Positions 41,613-55,918 of a stretch of DNA of 64,000 nt are shown here, piece by piece. Source of the DNA: Amblyomma americanum. Lineage: Eukaryota; Arthropoda; Arachnida; Ixodida; Ixodidae. The notes under the pieces were generated by a model. It searched no databases and was not told the origin of the DNA. It worked only from the letters and a program-made list of their open reading frames with translations. A program made the translations under genes and the position numbers. The number at the start of each line of letters is the position of its first letter. Position 1 is the stretch's first letter. Location: contig NC_135504.1 in NCBI RefSeq assembly GCF_052857255.1, positions 143,556,121 to 143,620,120 on the forward strand, read 5' to 3'.

Positions 41613-44600
41613 GTTCTGAGAGAAAAAGTTTACACCTTTCTCTCTTCTACTCTTCGACGACTTGTAAAATCGATGCTCGTGAATCTTGCTGGTTTCGATC
41701 TAAAACGATGTATCCCGTTGTTTTGAGCCGGAATAGAAGTTTTCGCGCAGTTCTGAGAGAAAACGTTTACACCTTTCTCTCGTCTACTCTTCGACAACTT
41801 GTAAAATTGATGCTATTGAATCTTGCTAGTTTCGATCTAAAACGATGTATCCCGTTATTTTGAGCCGGAAAACAAGTTTTCGTGCAGTTCTGAGAGAAAA
41901 AGTTTACATCTTTCTCTCGTGTACTCTTCGACGACTTGTAAAATCAATGCTCGTGAATCTTGCTAGTTTCGATCTACAACGATGTATCCCGTTGTTTTGA
42001 GCTGGAATAGAAGTTTTCGCGCAGTTCTGAGAGAAAAAGTTTACACCTTTTTCTCGTCTACTATTCGACGACTTGTAAAATTGATGCTCGTGAATCTTGC
42101 AAGTTTCGATCTAAAACGATGTATCCCGTTCTTTTGAGCCGGAATACAAATTTTCGCGCAGTTCTGAAAGAAAACGTTTACACCTTTCTCTCGTGTACTC
42201 TTCGACGACGTGTAAAATCGATGCTTGTGAATCTTGCTAGTTTCGATCTAAAACGATGTAACCCGTTGTTTCGAGCCGGAATACAAGTTTTCGCGCAGTT
42301 CTGAGAGAAAAAGTTTACACCTTTCTCTCGTGTACTCTTCGACGACTTGTAATATCGATGCTCGTGAATCTTGCTAGTTTCGACCTAAAACGATGTAACC
42401 CGTTGTTCTGAGCCAGAATACAAGTTTTGGCGCAGTTCTGAGAGAAAAAGTTTACACCTTTCTCTCGTGTACTCTTCGACGACTTGTAAAATCGATGCTA
42501 TTGAATCTTGCTAGTTTCGATCTAAAACGATGTATCCCGTTGTTTTGAGCCGGAATACAAGTTTTCGTGCAGTTCTGAGAAAACGTTTACACCTTTCTCT
42601 CGTCTACTCTTCGACGACTTGTAAAATCGATGCTCGTGAACCTTGCAAGTTTCGATCTAAAACGATGTATCCCGTTCTTTTGAGCCGGAATACAAGTTTT
42701 CGCGGAGTTCTGAGAGAAAAAGTTTACACATTTCTCTCGTCTACTCTTCGACGACTTGTAATATCGATGCTCGTGAATCTTGCTAGTTTCGATCTAAAAC
42801 GATGTAACCCGTTGTTTTGAGCCGGAAAACACGTTTACGCGCAGTTCTGAGAGAAAAAGTTTACACCTTTCTCTCGTCTATATTCGACGACTTGTAAAAT
42901 CGATGCTCGTGAATCTTGCTAGTTTCGACCTAAAACGATGTTTGCCGTTGTTTTGAGCCGGAATACAAGTTTTCGCGCAGTTCTGAGAGAAAAAGTTTAC
43001 ACCTTTCTCTCGTGTACTTTTCGACGATTTGTAAAATCCATGCTCGTGAATCTTGCTAGATTTGATTTAAAACGATGAATCCCGTTGTTTTGAGCCGGAA
43101 TACAAGTTTTCGCGCAGTTCTGAGAGAAAAAGTTTACACCTTTCTCTCGTCTACTATTCGACGACTTGTAAAATCGATGCTCGTGAATCTTGCTAGTTTC
43201 AATCTAAAACGACGTATCCCGTTGTTTTGAGCCGGAATACAAGTTTTCGTGCAGTTCTGGGAGAAAAAGTTTACACCTTTCTCTCGTCTACTCTTCGACG
43301 ACTTGTAAAATTGATGCTCGAGAATCTTGCTGATTTTGATCTAAAACGATGTATCCTGTTGTTTTGAGCCGGAATACAAGTTTTCGCGCAGTTCTGAGAG
43401 AAAACGTTTACACCTTTCTATCGTCTACTCTTCGACGACTTGTAATATCGATGCTCGTGAATCTTGCTAGTTTCGATCTAAAACGATGTAACCCGTTGTT
43501 TTGAGCCGGAATACAAGTTTTCGCGCAGTTCTGAGAGAAAAAGTTTACACCTTTCTCTCGTCTACTCTTCGAAGACTTGTAAAATCGATGCTCGTGAATC
43601 TTGCTACTTTCGATCTAAAACAATGTATCCCGTTGTTTTGAGCCGGAATACAAGTTTTCGTGCAGTTCTGAGAGAAAACGTTTACACCTTTCTCTCGTCT
43701 ACTCTTCGACGACTTGTAAAATCGATGCTCGTGAACCTTGCAAGTTTCGATCTAAAACGATGTATCCCGTTCTTTTGAGCCGGAATACAAGTTTTCGCGC
43801 AGTTCTGAGAGAAAAAGTTTACACATTTCTCTCGTCTACTCTTCGACGACTTGTAATATCGATGCTCGTGAATCTTGCTAGTTTCGATCTAAAACGATGT
43901 AACCCGTTGTTTTGAGCCGGAAAACACGTTTACGCGCAGTTCTGAGAGAAAAAAGTTTACACCTTTCTCTCGTCTATATTCGACGACTTGTAAAATCGAT
44001 GCTCGTGAATCTTGCTAGTTTCGACCTAAAACGATGTTTGCCGTTGTTTTGAGCCGGAATACAAGTTTTCGCGCAGTTCTGAGAGAAAAAGTTTACACCT
44101 TTCTCTCGTGTACTTTTCGACGATTTGTAAAATCCATGCTCGTGAATCTTGCTAGATTTGATTTAAAACGATGAATCCCGTTGTTTTGAGCCGGAATACA
44201 AGTTTTCGCGCAGTTCTGAGAGAAAAAGTTTACACCTTTCTCTCGTCTACTATTCGACGACTTGTAAAATCGATGCTCGTGAATCTTGCTAGTTTCAATC
44301 TAAAACGACGTATCCCGTTGTTTTGAGCCGGAATACAAGTTTTCGTGCAGTTCTGAGAGAAAAAGTTTACACCTTTCTCTCGTCTACTCTTCGACGACTT
44401 GTAAAATCGATGCTCGTGAATCTTGCAAGTTTCGATCTAAAACGATGTAACCCGTTGTTTTGAGCCGGAATACAAGTTTTCGCGCAGTTCTGAGAGAAAA
44501 AGTATCCACCTTTCTCTCGTGTACTCTTCGACGACTTGTAAAATCGATGCTCGTGTATCTTGCTAGTTTCGATCTAAAACGATGTATCCCGTTGTTCTGA

Positions 44601-47600
44601 GCCGGAATACAAGTTTTCGCGCAGTTCTGAGAGAAAAAGTTTACACCTTTCTCTCGTCTACTCTTCGAAGACTTGTGAAATCGATGCTATTGAATCTTGC
44701 TAGATTCGATCTAAAACGATGTATCCCGTTGTCTTGATCCGGAATACAAGTTTTCGCGCACTTCTGACAGAACAAGTTACACATTTCTCTCGTCTACTCT
44801 TCGACGACTTGTAGTATCGATGCTCGTGAATCTTGCTAGTTTCAATCTAAAACGATGTAACCCGTTGTTTTGAGCCGGAATACAAGTTTTCGCGCAGTTC
44901 TGAGAGAAAAAGTTTACACCTTTCTCTCGTGTACTCTTCGACGACTTGCAAAATCGATGCTCGTGAATCTTGCTAGTTTCGATCTAAAACGATGTATCCG
45001 TTGTTCTGAGCCGGAATACAAGTTTTCGCGCAGTTCTGAGAGAAAAAGTTTACACTTTTCTCTCGTCTACTCTTCGACGACTCGCAAAATCGATGCTCGT
45101 GAATCTTGCTAGTTTCGATCTAAAACGACGTATCCCATTGTTTTGAGCCGGAATACAAGTTTTCGCGCAGTTCTGAGAGAAAACGTTTACACCTTTCTCT
45201 CGTGTACTCTTCGACGACTTGTAAAATCGATGTTATTGAATCTTGCTAGTTTCGATCTAAAACGATGTATCCCGTTGTTTTGAGCTGGAATACAAGTTTT
45301 CGTGCAGTTCTGAGAGAAAAAGTTTACACCTTTTTCTCGTCTATATTCGACGACTTGTAAAATCGATGTTCGTGAATCTTGCTAGTTTCGACCTGAAACG
45401 ATGTATCCCGTTGTTTTGAGCCGGAATACAAGTTTTCGCGCAGTTCTGAGAGAAAAAGTTTACACCTTTCTCTCGTGTACTCTTCGACGACCTGTAAAAT
45501 CGATGCTCGTGAATCTTGCTAGTTTCGATCTAAATCGATGAATCCCATTGTTTTGAGCCGGAATACAAGTTTTCGCGCAGTTCTGAGAGAAAAAGTTTAC
45601 ACCTTTCTCTCGTCTACTATTCGACGACTTGTAAAATCGATGCTCGTGAATCTTGCTAGTTTCAATCTAAAACGCCGTATCCCGTTGTTTTGAGCCGGAA
45701 TACAAGTTTTCGTGCAGTTCTGGGAGAAAAAGTTTACACCTTTCTCTCGTCTACTCTTCGACGACTTGTAAAATTGATGCTCGAGAATCTTGCTGATTTT
45801 GATGTAAAACGATGTATCCCGTTGTTTTGAGCCGGAATACAAGTTTTCGCGCAGTTCTGAGAGAAAACGTTTACACCTTTCTATCGTCTACTCTTCGACG
45901 ACTTGTAATATCGATGCTCGTGAATCTTGCTAGTTTCGATCTAAAACGATGTAACCCGTTGTTTTGAGCCGGAATACAAGTTTTCGCGCAGTTCTGAGAG
46001 AAAAAGTTTACACCTTTCTCTCGTCTACTCTTCGAAGACTTGTAAAATCGATGCTCGTGAATCTTGCTACTTTCGATCTAAAACAATGTATCCCGTTGTT
46101 TTGAGCCGGAATACAAGTTTTCGTGCAGTTCTGAGAGAAAACGTTTACACCTTTCTTTCGTCTACTCTTCGACGACTTGTAAAATCGATGCTCGTGAACC
46201 TTGCAAGTTTCGATCTAAAACGATGTATCCCGTTCTTTTGAGCCGTAATACAAGTTTTCGCGCAGTTCTGAGAGAAAAAGTTTACACATTTCTCTCGTCT
46301 ACTCTTCGACGACTTGTAATATCGATGCTCGTGAATCTTGCTAGTTTCGATCTAAAACGATGTAACCCGTTGTTTTGAGCCGGAAAACACGTTTACGCGC
46401 AGTTCTGAGAGAAAAAAGTTTACACCTTTCTCTCGTCTATATTCGACGACTTGTAAAATCGATGCTCGTGAATCTTGCTAGTTTCGACCTAAAACGATGT
46501 TTGCCGTTGTTTTGAGCCGGAATACAAGTTTTCGCGCAGTTCTGAGAGAAAAAGTTTACACCTTTCTCTCGTGTACTTTTCGACGATTTGTAAAATCCAT
46601 GCGCGTGAATCTTGCTAGATTTGATTTAAAACGATGAATCCCGTTGTTTTGAGCCGGAATACAAGTTTTCGCGCAGTTCTGAGAGAAAAAGTTTACACCT
46701 TTCTCTCGTCTACTATTCGACGACTTGTAAAATCGATGCTCGTGAATCTTGCTAGTTTCAATCTAAAACGACGTATCCCGTTGTTTTGAGCCGGAATACA
46801 AGTTTTCGTGCAGTTCTGAGAGAAAAAGTTTACACCTTTCTCTCGTCTACTCTTCGACGACTTGTAAAATCGATGCTCGTGAATCTTGCAAGTTTCGATC
46901 TAAAACGATGTAACCCGTTGTTTTGAGCCGGAATACAAGTTTTCGCGCAGTTCTGAGAGAAAAAGTATCCACCTTTCTCTCGTGTACTCTTCGACGACTT
47001 GTAAAATCGATGCTCGTGTATCTTGCTAGTTTCGATCTAAAACGATGTATCCCGTTGTTCTGAGCCGGAATACAAGTTTTCGCGCAGTTCTGAGAGAAAA
47101 AGTTTACACCTTTCTCTCGTCTACTCTTCGAAGACTTGTGAAATCGATGCTATTGAATCTTGCTAGATTCGATCTAAAACGATGTATCCCGTTGTCTTGA
47201 TCCGGAATACAAGTTTTCGCGCACTTCTGACAGAACAAGTTACACATTTCTCTCGTCTACTCTTCGACGACTTGTAGTATCGATGCTCGTGAATCTTGCT
47301 AGTTTCAATCTAAAACGATGTAACCCGTTGTTTTGAGCCGGAATACAAGTTTTCGCGCAGTTCTGAGAGAAAAAGTTTACACCTTTCTCTCGTGTACTCT
47401 TCGACGACTTGCAAAATCGATGCTCGTGAATCTTGCTAGTTTCGATCTAAAACGATGTATCCCGTTGTTCTGAGCCGGAATACAAGTTTTCGCGCAGTTC
47501 TGAGAGAAAAAGTTTACACTTTTCTCTCGTCTACTCTTCGACGACTCGCAAAATCGATGCTCGTGAATCTTGCTAGTTTCGATCTAAAACGACGTATCCC

Positions 47601-50600
47601 ATTGTTTTGAGCCGGAATACAAGTTTTCGCGCAGTTCTGAGAGAAAACGTTTACACCTTTCTCTCGTGTACTCTTCGACGACTTGTAAAATCGATGTTAT
47701 TGAATCTTGCTAGTTTCGATCTAAAACGATGTATCCCGTTGTTTTGAGCTGGAATACAAGTTTTCGTGCAGTTCTGAGAGAAAAAGTTTACACCTTTTTC
47801 TTGTCTATATTCGACGACTTGTAAAATCGATGTTCGTGAATCTTGCTAGTTTCGACCTGAAACGATGTATCCCGTTGTTTTGAGCCGGAATACAAGTTTT
47901 CGCGCAGTTCTGAGAGAAAAAGTTTACACCTTTCTCTCGTGTACTCTTCGACGACCTGTAAAATCGATGCTCGTGAATCTTGCTAGTTTCGATCTAAATC
48001 GATGAATCCCATTGTTTTGAGCCGGAATACAAGTTTTCGCGCAGTTCTGAGAGAAAAAGTTTACACCTTTCTCTCGTCTACTATTCGACGACTTGTAAAA
48101 TCGATGCTCGTGAATCTTGCTAGTTTCAATCTAAAACGCCGTATCCCGTTGTTTTGAGCCGGAATACAAGTTTTCGTGCAGTTCTGGGAGAAAAAGTTTA
48201 CACCTTTCTCTCGTCTACTCTTCGACGACTTGTAAAATTGATGCTCGAGAATCTTGCTGATTTTGATGTAAAACGATGTATCCCGTTGTTTTGAGCCGGA
48301 ATACAAGTTTTCGCGCAGTTCTGAGAGAAAACGTTTACACCTTTCTATCGTCTACTCTTCGACGACTTGTAATATCGATGCTCGTGAATCTTGCTAGTTT
48401 CGATCTAAAACGATGTAATCCGTTGTTTTGAGCCGGAATACAAGTTTTCGCGCAGTTCTGAGAGAAAAAGTTTACACCTTTCTCTCGTCTACTCTTCGAA
48501 GACTTGTAAAATCGATGCTCGTGAATCTTGCTACTTTCGATCTAAAACAATGTATCCCGTTGTTTTGAGCCGGAATACAAGTTTTCGTGCAGTTCTGAGA
48601 GAAAACGTTTACACCTTTCTCTCGTCTACTCTTCGACGACTTGTAAAATCGATGCTCGTGAACCTTGCAAGTTTCGATCTAAAACGATGTATCCCGTTCT
48701 TTTGAGCCGGAATACAAGTTTTCGCGCAGTTCTGAGAGAAAAAGTTTACACATTTCTCTCGTTTACTCTTCGACGACTTGTAATATCGATGCTCGTGAAT
48801 CTTGCTAGTTTCGATCTAAAACGATGTAACCCGTTGTTTTGAGCCGGAAAACACGTTTACGCGCAGTTCTGAGAGAAAAAAGTTTACACCTTTCTCTCGT
48901 CTATATTCGACGACTTGTAAAATCGATGCTCGTGAATCTTGCTAGTTTCGACCTAAAACGATGTTTGCCGTTGTTTTGAGCCGGAATACAAGTTTTCGCG
49001 CAGTTCTGAGAGAAAAAGTTTACACCTTTCTCTCGTGTACTTTTCGACGATTTGTAAAATCCATGCTCGTGAATCTTGCTAGATTTGGTTTAAAACGATG
49101 AATCCCGTTGTTTTGAGCCGGAATACAAGTTTTCGCGCAGTTCTGAGAGAAAAAGTTTACACCTTTCTCTCGTCTACTATTCGACGACTTGTAAAATCGA
49201 TGCTCGTGAATCTTGCTAGTTTCAATCTAAAACGACGTATCCCGTTGTTTTGAGCCGGAATACAAGTTTTCGTGCAGTTCTGGGAGAAAAAGCTTACACC
49301 TTTCTCTCGTCTACTCTTCGACGACTTGTAAAATTGATGCTCGAGAATCTTGCTGATTTTGATCTAAAACGATGTATCCCGTTGTTTTGAGCCGGAATAC
49401 AAGTTTTCGCGCAGTTCTGAGAGAAAACGTTTACACCTTTCTATCGTCTACTCTTCGACGACTTGTTATATCGATGCTCGTGAATCTTGCTAGTTTCAAT
49501 CTAAAACGATGTAACCCGTTGTTTTGAGCCGGAATACAAGTTTTCGCGCAGTTCTGAGAGAAAAAGTTTACACCTTTCTCTCATCTACTGTTCGACGACT
49601 TGTAAAATCGATGCTCGTGAATCTTGCTAGTTTCAATCTAAAACGACGTATCCAGTTGTTTTCAGCCGGAATACAAGTTTTCGCGCAGTTCTGAGAGAAA
49701 AAGTTTACACCTTTTTCTCGTCTATATTCGACGACTTGTAAAATCGATGTTCGTGAATCTTGCTAGTTTCGACCTGAAACGATGTATCCCGTTGTTTTGA
49801 GCCGGAATACAAGTTTTCGCGCAGTTCTGAGAGAAAAAGTTTACACCTTTCTCTCGTGTACTCTTCGACGACCTGTAAAATCGATGCTCGTGAATCTTGC
49901 TAGTTTCGATCTAAATCGATGAATCCCATTGTTTTGAGCCGGAATACAAGTTTTCGCGCAGTTATGAGAGAAAAAGCTTACACCTTTCTCTCGTCTACTC
50001 TTCGACGACTTGTAAAATTGATGCTCGTGAATCTTGCAAGTTTCGATCTAAAACGATGTAACCCGTTGTTTTGAGCAGGAATACAAGTTTTCGCGAGGTT
50101 CTGAGAGAAAAAGTTTACACCTTTCTCTCTTCTACTCTTCGACGACTTGTAAAATCGATGCTCGTGAATCTTGCTGGTTTCGATCTAAAACGATGTATCC
50201 CGTTGTTTTGAGCCGGAATAGAAGTTTTCGCGCAGTTCTGAGAGAAAACGTTTACACCTTTCTCTCGTCTACTCTTCGACAACTTGTAAAATCGATGCTA
50301 TTGAATCTTGCTAGTTTCGATCTAAAACGATGTATCCCGTTATTTTGAGCCGGAAAACAAGTTTTCGTGCAGTTCTGAGAGAAAAAGTTTACATCTTTCT
50401 CTCGTGTACTCTTCGACGACTTGTAAAATCAATGCTCGTGAATCTTGCTAGTTTCGATCTACAACGATGTATCCCGTTGTTTTGAGCTGGAATAGAAGTT
50501 TTCGCGCAGTTCTGAGAGAAAAAGTTTACACCTTTTTCTCGTCTACTATTCGACGACTTGTAAAATTGATGCTCGTGAATCTTGCAAGTTTCGATCTAAA

Positions 50601-51005
50601 ACGATGTATCCCGTTCTTTTGAGCCGGAATACAAGTTTTCGCGCAGTTCTGAAAGAAAACGTTTACACCTTTCTCTCGTGTACTCTTCGACGACGTGTAA
50701 AATCGATGCTTGTGAATCTTGCTAGTTTCGATCTAAAACGATGTAACCCGTTGTTTCGAGCCGGAATACAAGTTTTCGCGCAGTTCTGAGAGAAAAAGTT
50801 TACACCTTTCTCTCGTGTACTCTTCGACGACTTGTAATATCGATGCTCGTGAATCTTGCTAGTTTCGACCTAAAACGATGTAACCCGTTGTTCTGAGCCA
50901 GAATACAAGTTTTGGCGCAGTTCTGAGAGAAAAAGTTTACACCTTTCTCTCGTGTACTCTTCGACGACTTGTAAAATCGATGCTATTGAATCTTGCTAGT
51001 TTCGA
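41613..51005 (+). repeat. 9.4-kb dispersed duplication, copy 2
   Basis: Partner of 11231-20624, with the same succession of monomer variants. Differences seen include the 1-bp deletion at about 44998, cgcggag near 42704, ctttctttcg near 46155, gcgcgtg near 46601 and gtaatccg near 48418. The left flank is an internal switch of register near 41,400, where ordinary monomers join gatctaaatcgatg. About 21 kb of other satellite, including the 7.8-kb tandem pair, separates the two copies. Confidence 0.8.
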
Positions 51006-51892
51006 CCTAAAACGATGTTTGCCGTTGTTTTGAGCCGGAATACAAGTTTTCGCGCAGTTCTGAGAGAAAAAGTTTACACCTTTCTCTCGTGTACTTTTCG
51101 ACGATTTGTAAAATCCATGCTCGTGAATCTTGCTAGATTTGATTTAAAACGATGAATCCCGTTGTTTTGATCCGGAATACAAGTTTTCGCGCAGTTCTGA
51201 GAGAAAAAGTTTACACCTTTCTCTCGTCTACTATCGACGACTTGTAAAATCGATGCTCGTGAATCTTGCTAGTTTCAATCTAAAACGACGTATCCCGTTG
51301 TTTTGAGCCGGAATACAAGTTTTCGTGCAGTTCTGGGAGAAAAAGTTTACACCTTTCTCTCGTCTACTCTTCGACGACTTGTAAAATTGATGCTCGAGAA
51401 TCTTGCTGATTTTGATCTAAAACGATGTATCCCGTTGTTTTGAGCCGGAATACAAGTTTTCGCGCAGTTCTGAGAGAAAACGTTTACACCTTTCTATCGT
51501 CTACTCTTCGACGACTTGTAATATCGATGCTCGTGAATCTTGCTAGTTTCGATCTAAAACGATGTAACCCGTTGTTTTGAGCCGGAATACAAGTTTTCGC
51601 GCAGTTCTGAGAGAAAAAGTTTACACCTTTCTCTCGTCTACTCTTCGAAGACTTGTAAAATCGATGCTCGTGAATCTTGCTAGTTTCGACCTAAAACGAT
51701 GTTTGCCGTTGTTTTGAGCCGGAATACAAGTTTTCGCGCAGTTCTGAGAGAAAAAGTTAACACCTTTCTCTCGTGTACTTTTCGACGATTTGTAAAATCC
51801 ATGCTCGTGAATCTTGCTAGATTTGATTTAAAACGATGAATCCCGTTGTTTTGAGCCGGAATACAAGTTTTCGCGCAGTTCTGAGAGAAAAA

Positions 51893-54800
51893 GTTTACAC
51901 CTTTCTCTCCTCTACTATTCGACGACTTGTAAAATCGATGCTCGTGAATCTTGCTAGTTTCAATCTAAAACGACGTATCCCGTTGTTTTGAGCCGGAATA
52001 CAAGTTTTCGTGCAGTTCTGAGAGAAAAAGTTTACACCTTTCTCTCGTCTACTCTTCGACGACTTGTAAAATCGATGCTCGTGAATCTTGCAAGTTTCGA
52101 TCTAAAACGATGTAACCCGTTGTTTTGAGCCGGAATACAAGTTTTCGCGCAGTTCTGAGAGAAAAAGTATCCACCTTTCTCTCGTGTACTCTTCGACGAC
52201 TTGTAAAATCGATGCTCGTGTATCTTGCTAGTTTCGATCTAAAACGATGTATCCCGTTGTTCTGAGCCGGAATACAAGTTTTCGCGCAGTTCTGAGAGAA
52301 AAAGTTTACACCTTTCTCTCGTCTACTCTTCGAAGACTTGTGAAATCGATGCAATTGAATCTTGCTAGATTCGATCTAAAACGATGTATCCCGTTGTCTT
52401 GATCCGGAATACAAGTTTTCGCGCACTTCTGAGAGAACAAGTTACACATTTCTCTCGTCTACTCTTCGACGACTTGTAGTATCGATGCTCGTGAATCTTG
52501 CTAGTTTCAATCTAAAACGATGTAACCCGTTGTTTTGAGCCGGAATACAAGTTTTCGCGCAGTTCTGAGAGAAAAAGTTTACACCTTTCTCTCGTCTTCT
52601 CTTCGACGACTTGTAAAATCGATGCTCGTGAATCTTGCTAGTTTCAATCTAAAACGACGTATCCCGTTGTTTTGAGCCGTAATACAAGTTTTCGCGCAGT
52701 TCTGAGAGAAAAAGTTTACACCTTTCTCTCGTGTACTCTTCGACGACTTGCAAAATCGATGCTCGTGAATCTTGCTAGTTTCGATCTAAAACGATGTATC
52801 CCGTTGTTCTGAGCCGGAATACAAGTTTTCGCGCAGTTCTGAGAGAAAAAGTTTACACTTTTCTCTCGTCTACTCTTCGACGACTCGCAAAATCGATGCT
52901 CGTGAATCTTGCTAGTTTCGATCTAAAACGACGTATCCCATTGTTTTGAGCCGGAATACAAGTTTTCGCGCAGTTCTGAGAGAAAACGTTTACACCTTTC
53001 TCTCGTGTACTCTTCGACGACTTGTAAAATCGATGTTATTGAATCTTGCTAGTTTCGATCTAAAACGATGTATCCCGTTGTTTTGAGCTGGAATACAAGT
53101 TTTCGTGCAGTTCTGAGAGAAAAAGTTTACACCTTTTTCTCGTCTATATTCGACGACTTGTAAAATCGATGTTCGTGAATCTTGCTAGTTTCGACCTGAA
53201 ACGATGTATCCCGTTGTTTTGAGCCGGAATACAAGTTTTCGCGCAGTTACGAGAGAAAAAGTTTACACCTTTCTCTCGTGTACTCTTCGACGACCTGTAA
53301 AATCGATGCTCGTGAATCTTGCTAGTTTCGATCTAAATCGATGAATCCCATTGTTTTGAGCCGGAATACAAGTTTTCGCGCAGTTCTGAGAGAAAAAGCT
53401 TACACCTTTCTCTCGTCTACTCTTCGACGACTTGTAAAATTGATGCTCGTGAATCTTGCAAGTTTCGATCTAAAACGATGTAACCCGTTGTTTTGAGCAG
53501 GAATACAAGTTTTCGCGAGGTTCTGAGAGAAAAAGTTTACACCTTTCTCTCTTCTACTCTTCGACGACTTGTAAAATCGATGCTCGTGAATCTTGCTGGT
53601 TTCGATCTAAAACGATGTATCCCGTTGTTTTGAGCCGGAATAGAAGTTTTCGCGCAGTTCTGAGAGAAAACGTTTACACCTTTCTCTCGTCTACTCTTCG
53701 ACAACTTGTAAAATCGATGCTATTGAATCTTGCTAGTTTCAATCTAAAACGATGTATCCCGTTATTTTGAGCCGGAAAACAAGTTTTCGTGCAGTTCTGA
53801 GAGAAAAAGTTTACACCTTTCTCTCGTGTACTCTTCGACGACCTGTAAAATCGATGCTCGTGAATCTTGCTAGTTTCGACCTAAATCGATGAATCCCATT
53901 GTTTTGAGCCGGAATACAAGTTTTCGCGCAGTTCTGAGAGAAAAAGCTTACACCTTTCTCTCGTCTACTCTTCGACGACTTGTAAAATTGATGCTCGTGA
54001 ATCTTGCAAGTTTCGATCTAAAACGATGTAACCCGTTGTTTTGAGCAGGAATACAAGTTTTCGCGAGGTTCTGAGAGAAAAAGTTTACACCTTTCTCTCT
54101 TCTACTCTTCGACGACTTGTAAAATCGATGCTCGTGAATCTTGCTGGTTTCGATCTAAAACGATGTATCCCGTTGTTTTGAGCCGGAATAGAAGTTTTCG
54201 CGCAGTTCTGAGAGAAAACGTTTACACCTTTCTCTCGTCTACTCTTCGACAACTTGTAAAATCGATGCTATTGAATCTTGCTAGTTTCAATCTAAAACGA
54301 TGTATCCCGTTATTTTGAGCCGGAAAACAAGTTTTCGTGCAGTTCTGAGAGAAAAAGTTTACATCTTTCTCTCGTGTACTCTTCGACGACTTGTAAAATC
54401 AATGCTCGTGAATCTTGCTAGTTTCGATCTAAAACGATGTAACCCGTTGTTTCGAGCCGGAATACAAGTTTTCGCGCAGTTCTGAGAGAAAAAGTTTACA
54501 CCTTTCTCTCGTGTACTCTTCGACGACTTGTAATATCGATGCTCGTGAATCTTGCTAGTTTCGACCTAAAACGATGTAACCCGTTGTTCTGAGCCAGAAT
54601 ACAAGTTTTGGCGCAGTTCTGAGAGAAAAAGTTTACACCTTTCTCTCGTGTACTCTTCGACGACTTGTAAAATCGATGCTATTGAATCTTGCTAGTTTCG
54701 ATCTAAAACGATGTATCCCGTTGTTTTGAGCCGGAATACAAGTTTTCGTGCAGTTCTGAGAGAAAACGTTTACACTTTTCTCTCGTCTACTCTTCGACGA

Positions 54801-55918
54801 CTTGTAAAATCGATGCTCGTGAACCTTGCAAGTTTCGATCTAAAACGATGTATCCCGTTCTTTTGAGCCGGAATACAAGTTTTCGCGCAGTTCTGAGAGA
54901 AAAAGTTTACACATTTCTCTCGTCTACTCTTCGACGACTTGTTATATCGATGCTCGTGAATCTTGCTAGTTTCGATCTAAAACGATGTAACCCGTTGTTT
55001 TGAGCCGGAAAACACGTTTACGCGCAGTTCTGAGAGAAAAAGTTTACACCTTTCTCTCGTCTATATTCGACGACTTGTAAAATCGATGCTCGTGAATCTT
55101 GCTAGTTTTGACCTAAAACGATGTTTGCCGTTGTTTTGAGCCGGAATACAAGTTTTCGCGCAGTTCTGAGAGAAAAAGTTTACACCTTTCTCTCGTGTAC
55201 TTTTCGACGATTTGTAAAATCCATGCTCGTGAATCTTGCTAGATTTGATTTAAAACGATGAATCCCGTTGTTTTGAGCCGGAATACAAGTTTTCGCGCAG
55301 TTCTGAGAGAAAAAGTTTACACCTTTCTCTCGTCTACTATTCGACGACTTGTAAAATCGATGCTCGTGAATCTTGCTAGTTTCAATCTAAAACGACGTAT
55401 CCCGTTGTTTTGAGCCGGAATACAAGTTTTCGTGCAGTTCTGGGAGAAAAAGTTTACACCTTTCTCTCGTCTACTCTTCGACGACTTGTAAAATTGATGC
55501 TCGAGAATCTTGCTGATTTTGATCTAAAACGATGTATCCCGTTGTTTTGAGCCGGAATACAAGTTTTCGCGCAGTTCTGAGAGAAAACGTTTACACCTTT
55601 CTATCGTCTACTCTTCGACGACTTGTAATATCGATGCTCGTGAATCTTGCTAGTTTCGATCTAAAACGATGTAACCCGTTGTTTTGAGCCGGAATAAAAG
55701 TTTTCGCGCAGTTCTGAGAGAAAAAGTTTACACCTTTCTCTCGTCTACTCTTCGAAGACTTGTAAAATCGATGCTCGTGAATCTTGCTACTTTCGATCTA
55801 AAACAATGTATCCCGTTGTTTTGAGCCGGAATACAAGTTTTCGTGCAGTTCTGAGAGAAAACGTTTACACCTTTCTCTCGTCTACTCTTCGACGACTTGT
55901 AAAATCGATGCTCGTGAA
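51893..55918 (+). repeat. 4.0-kb dispersed duplication, copy 2
   Basis: Partner of 31497-35522. Differences seen include ctctcctctac near 51908, gatgcaattg near 52349 (gcagttg in the partner), ctgagagaac near 52429 (ctgacagaac in the partner) and gaataaaag near 55693. The block lies just upstream of the retrotransposon insertion. Confidence 0.75.
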
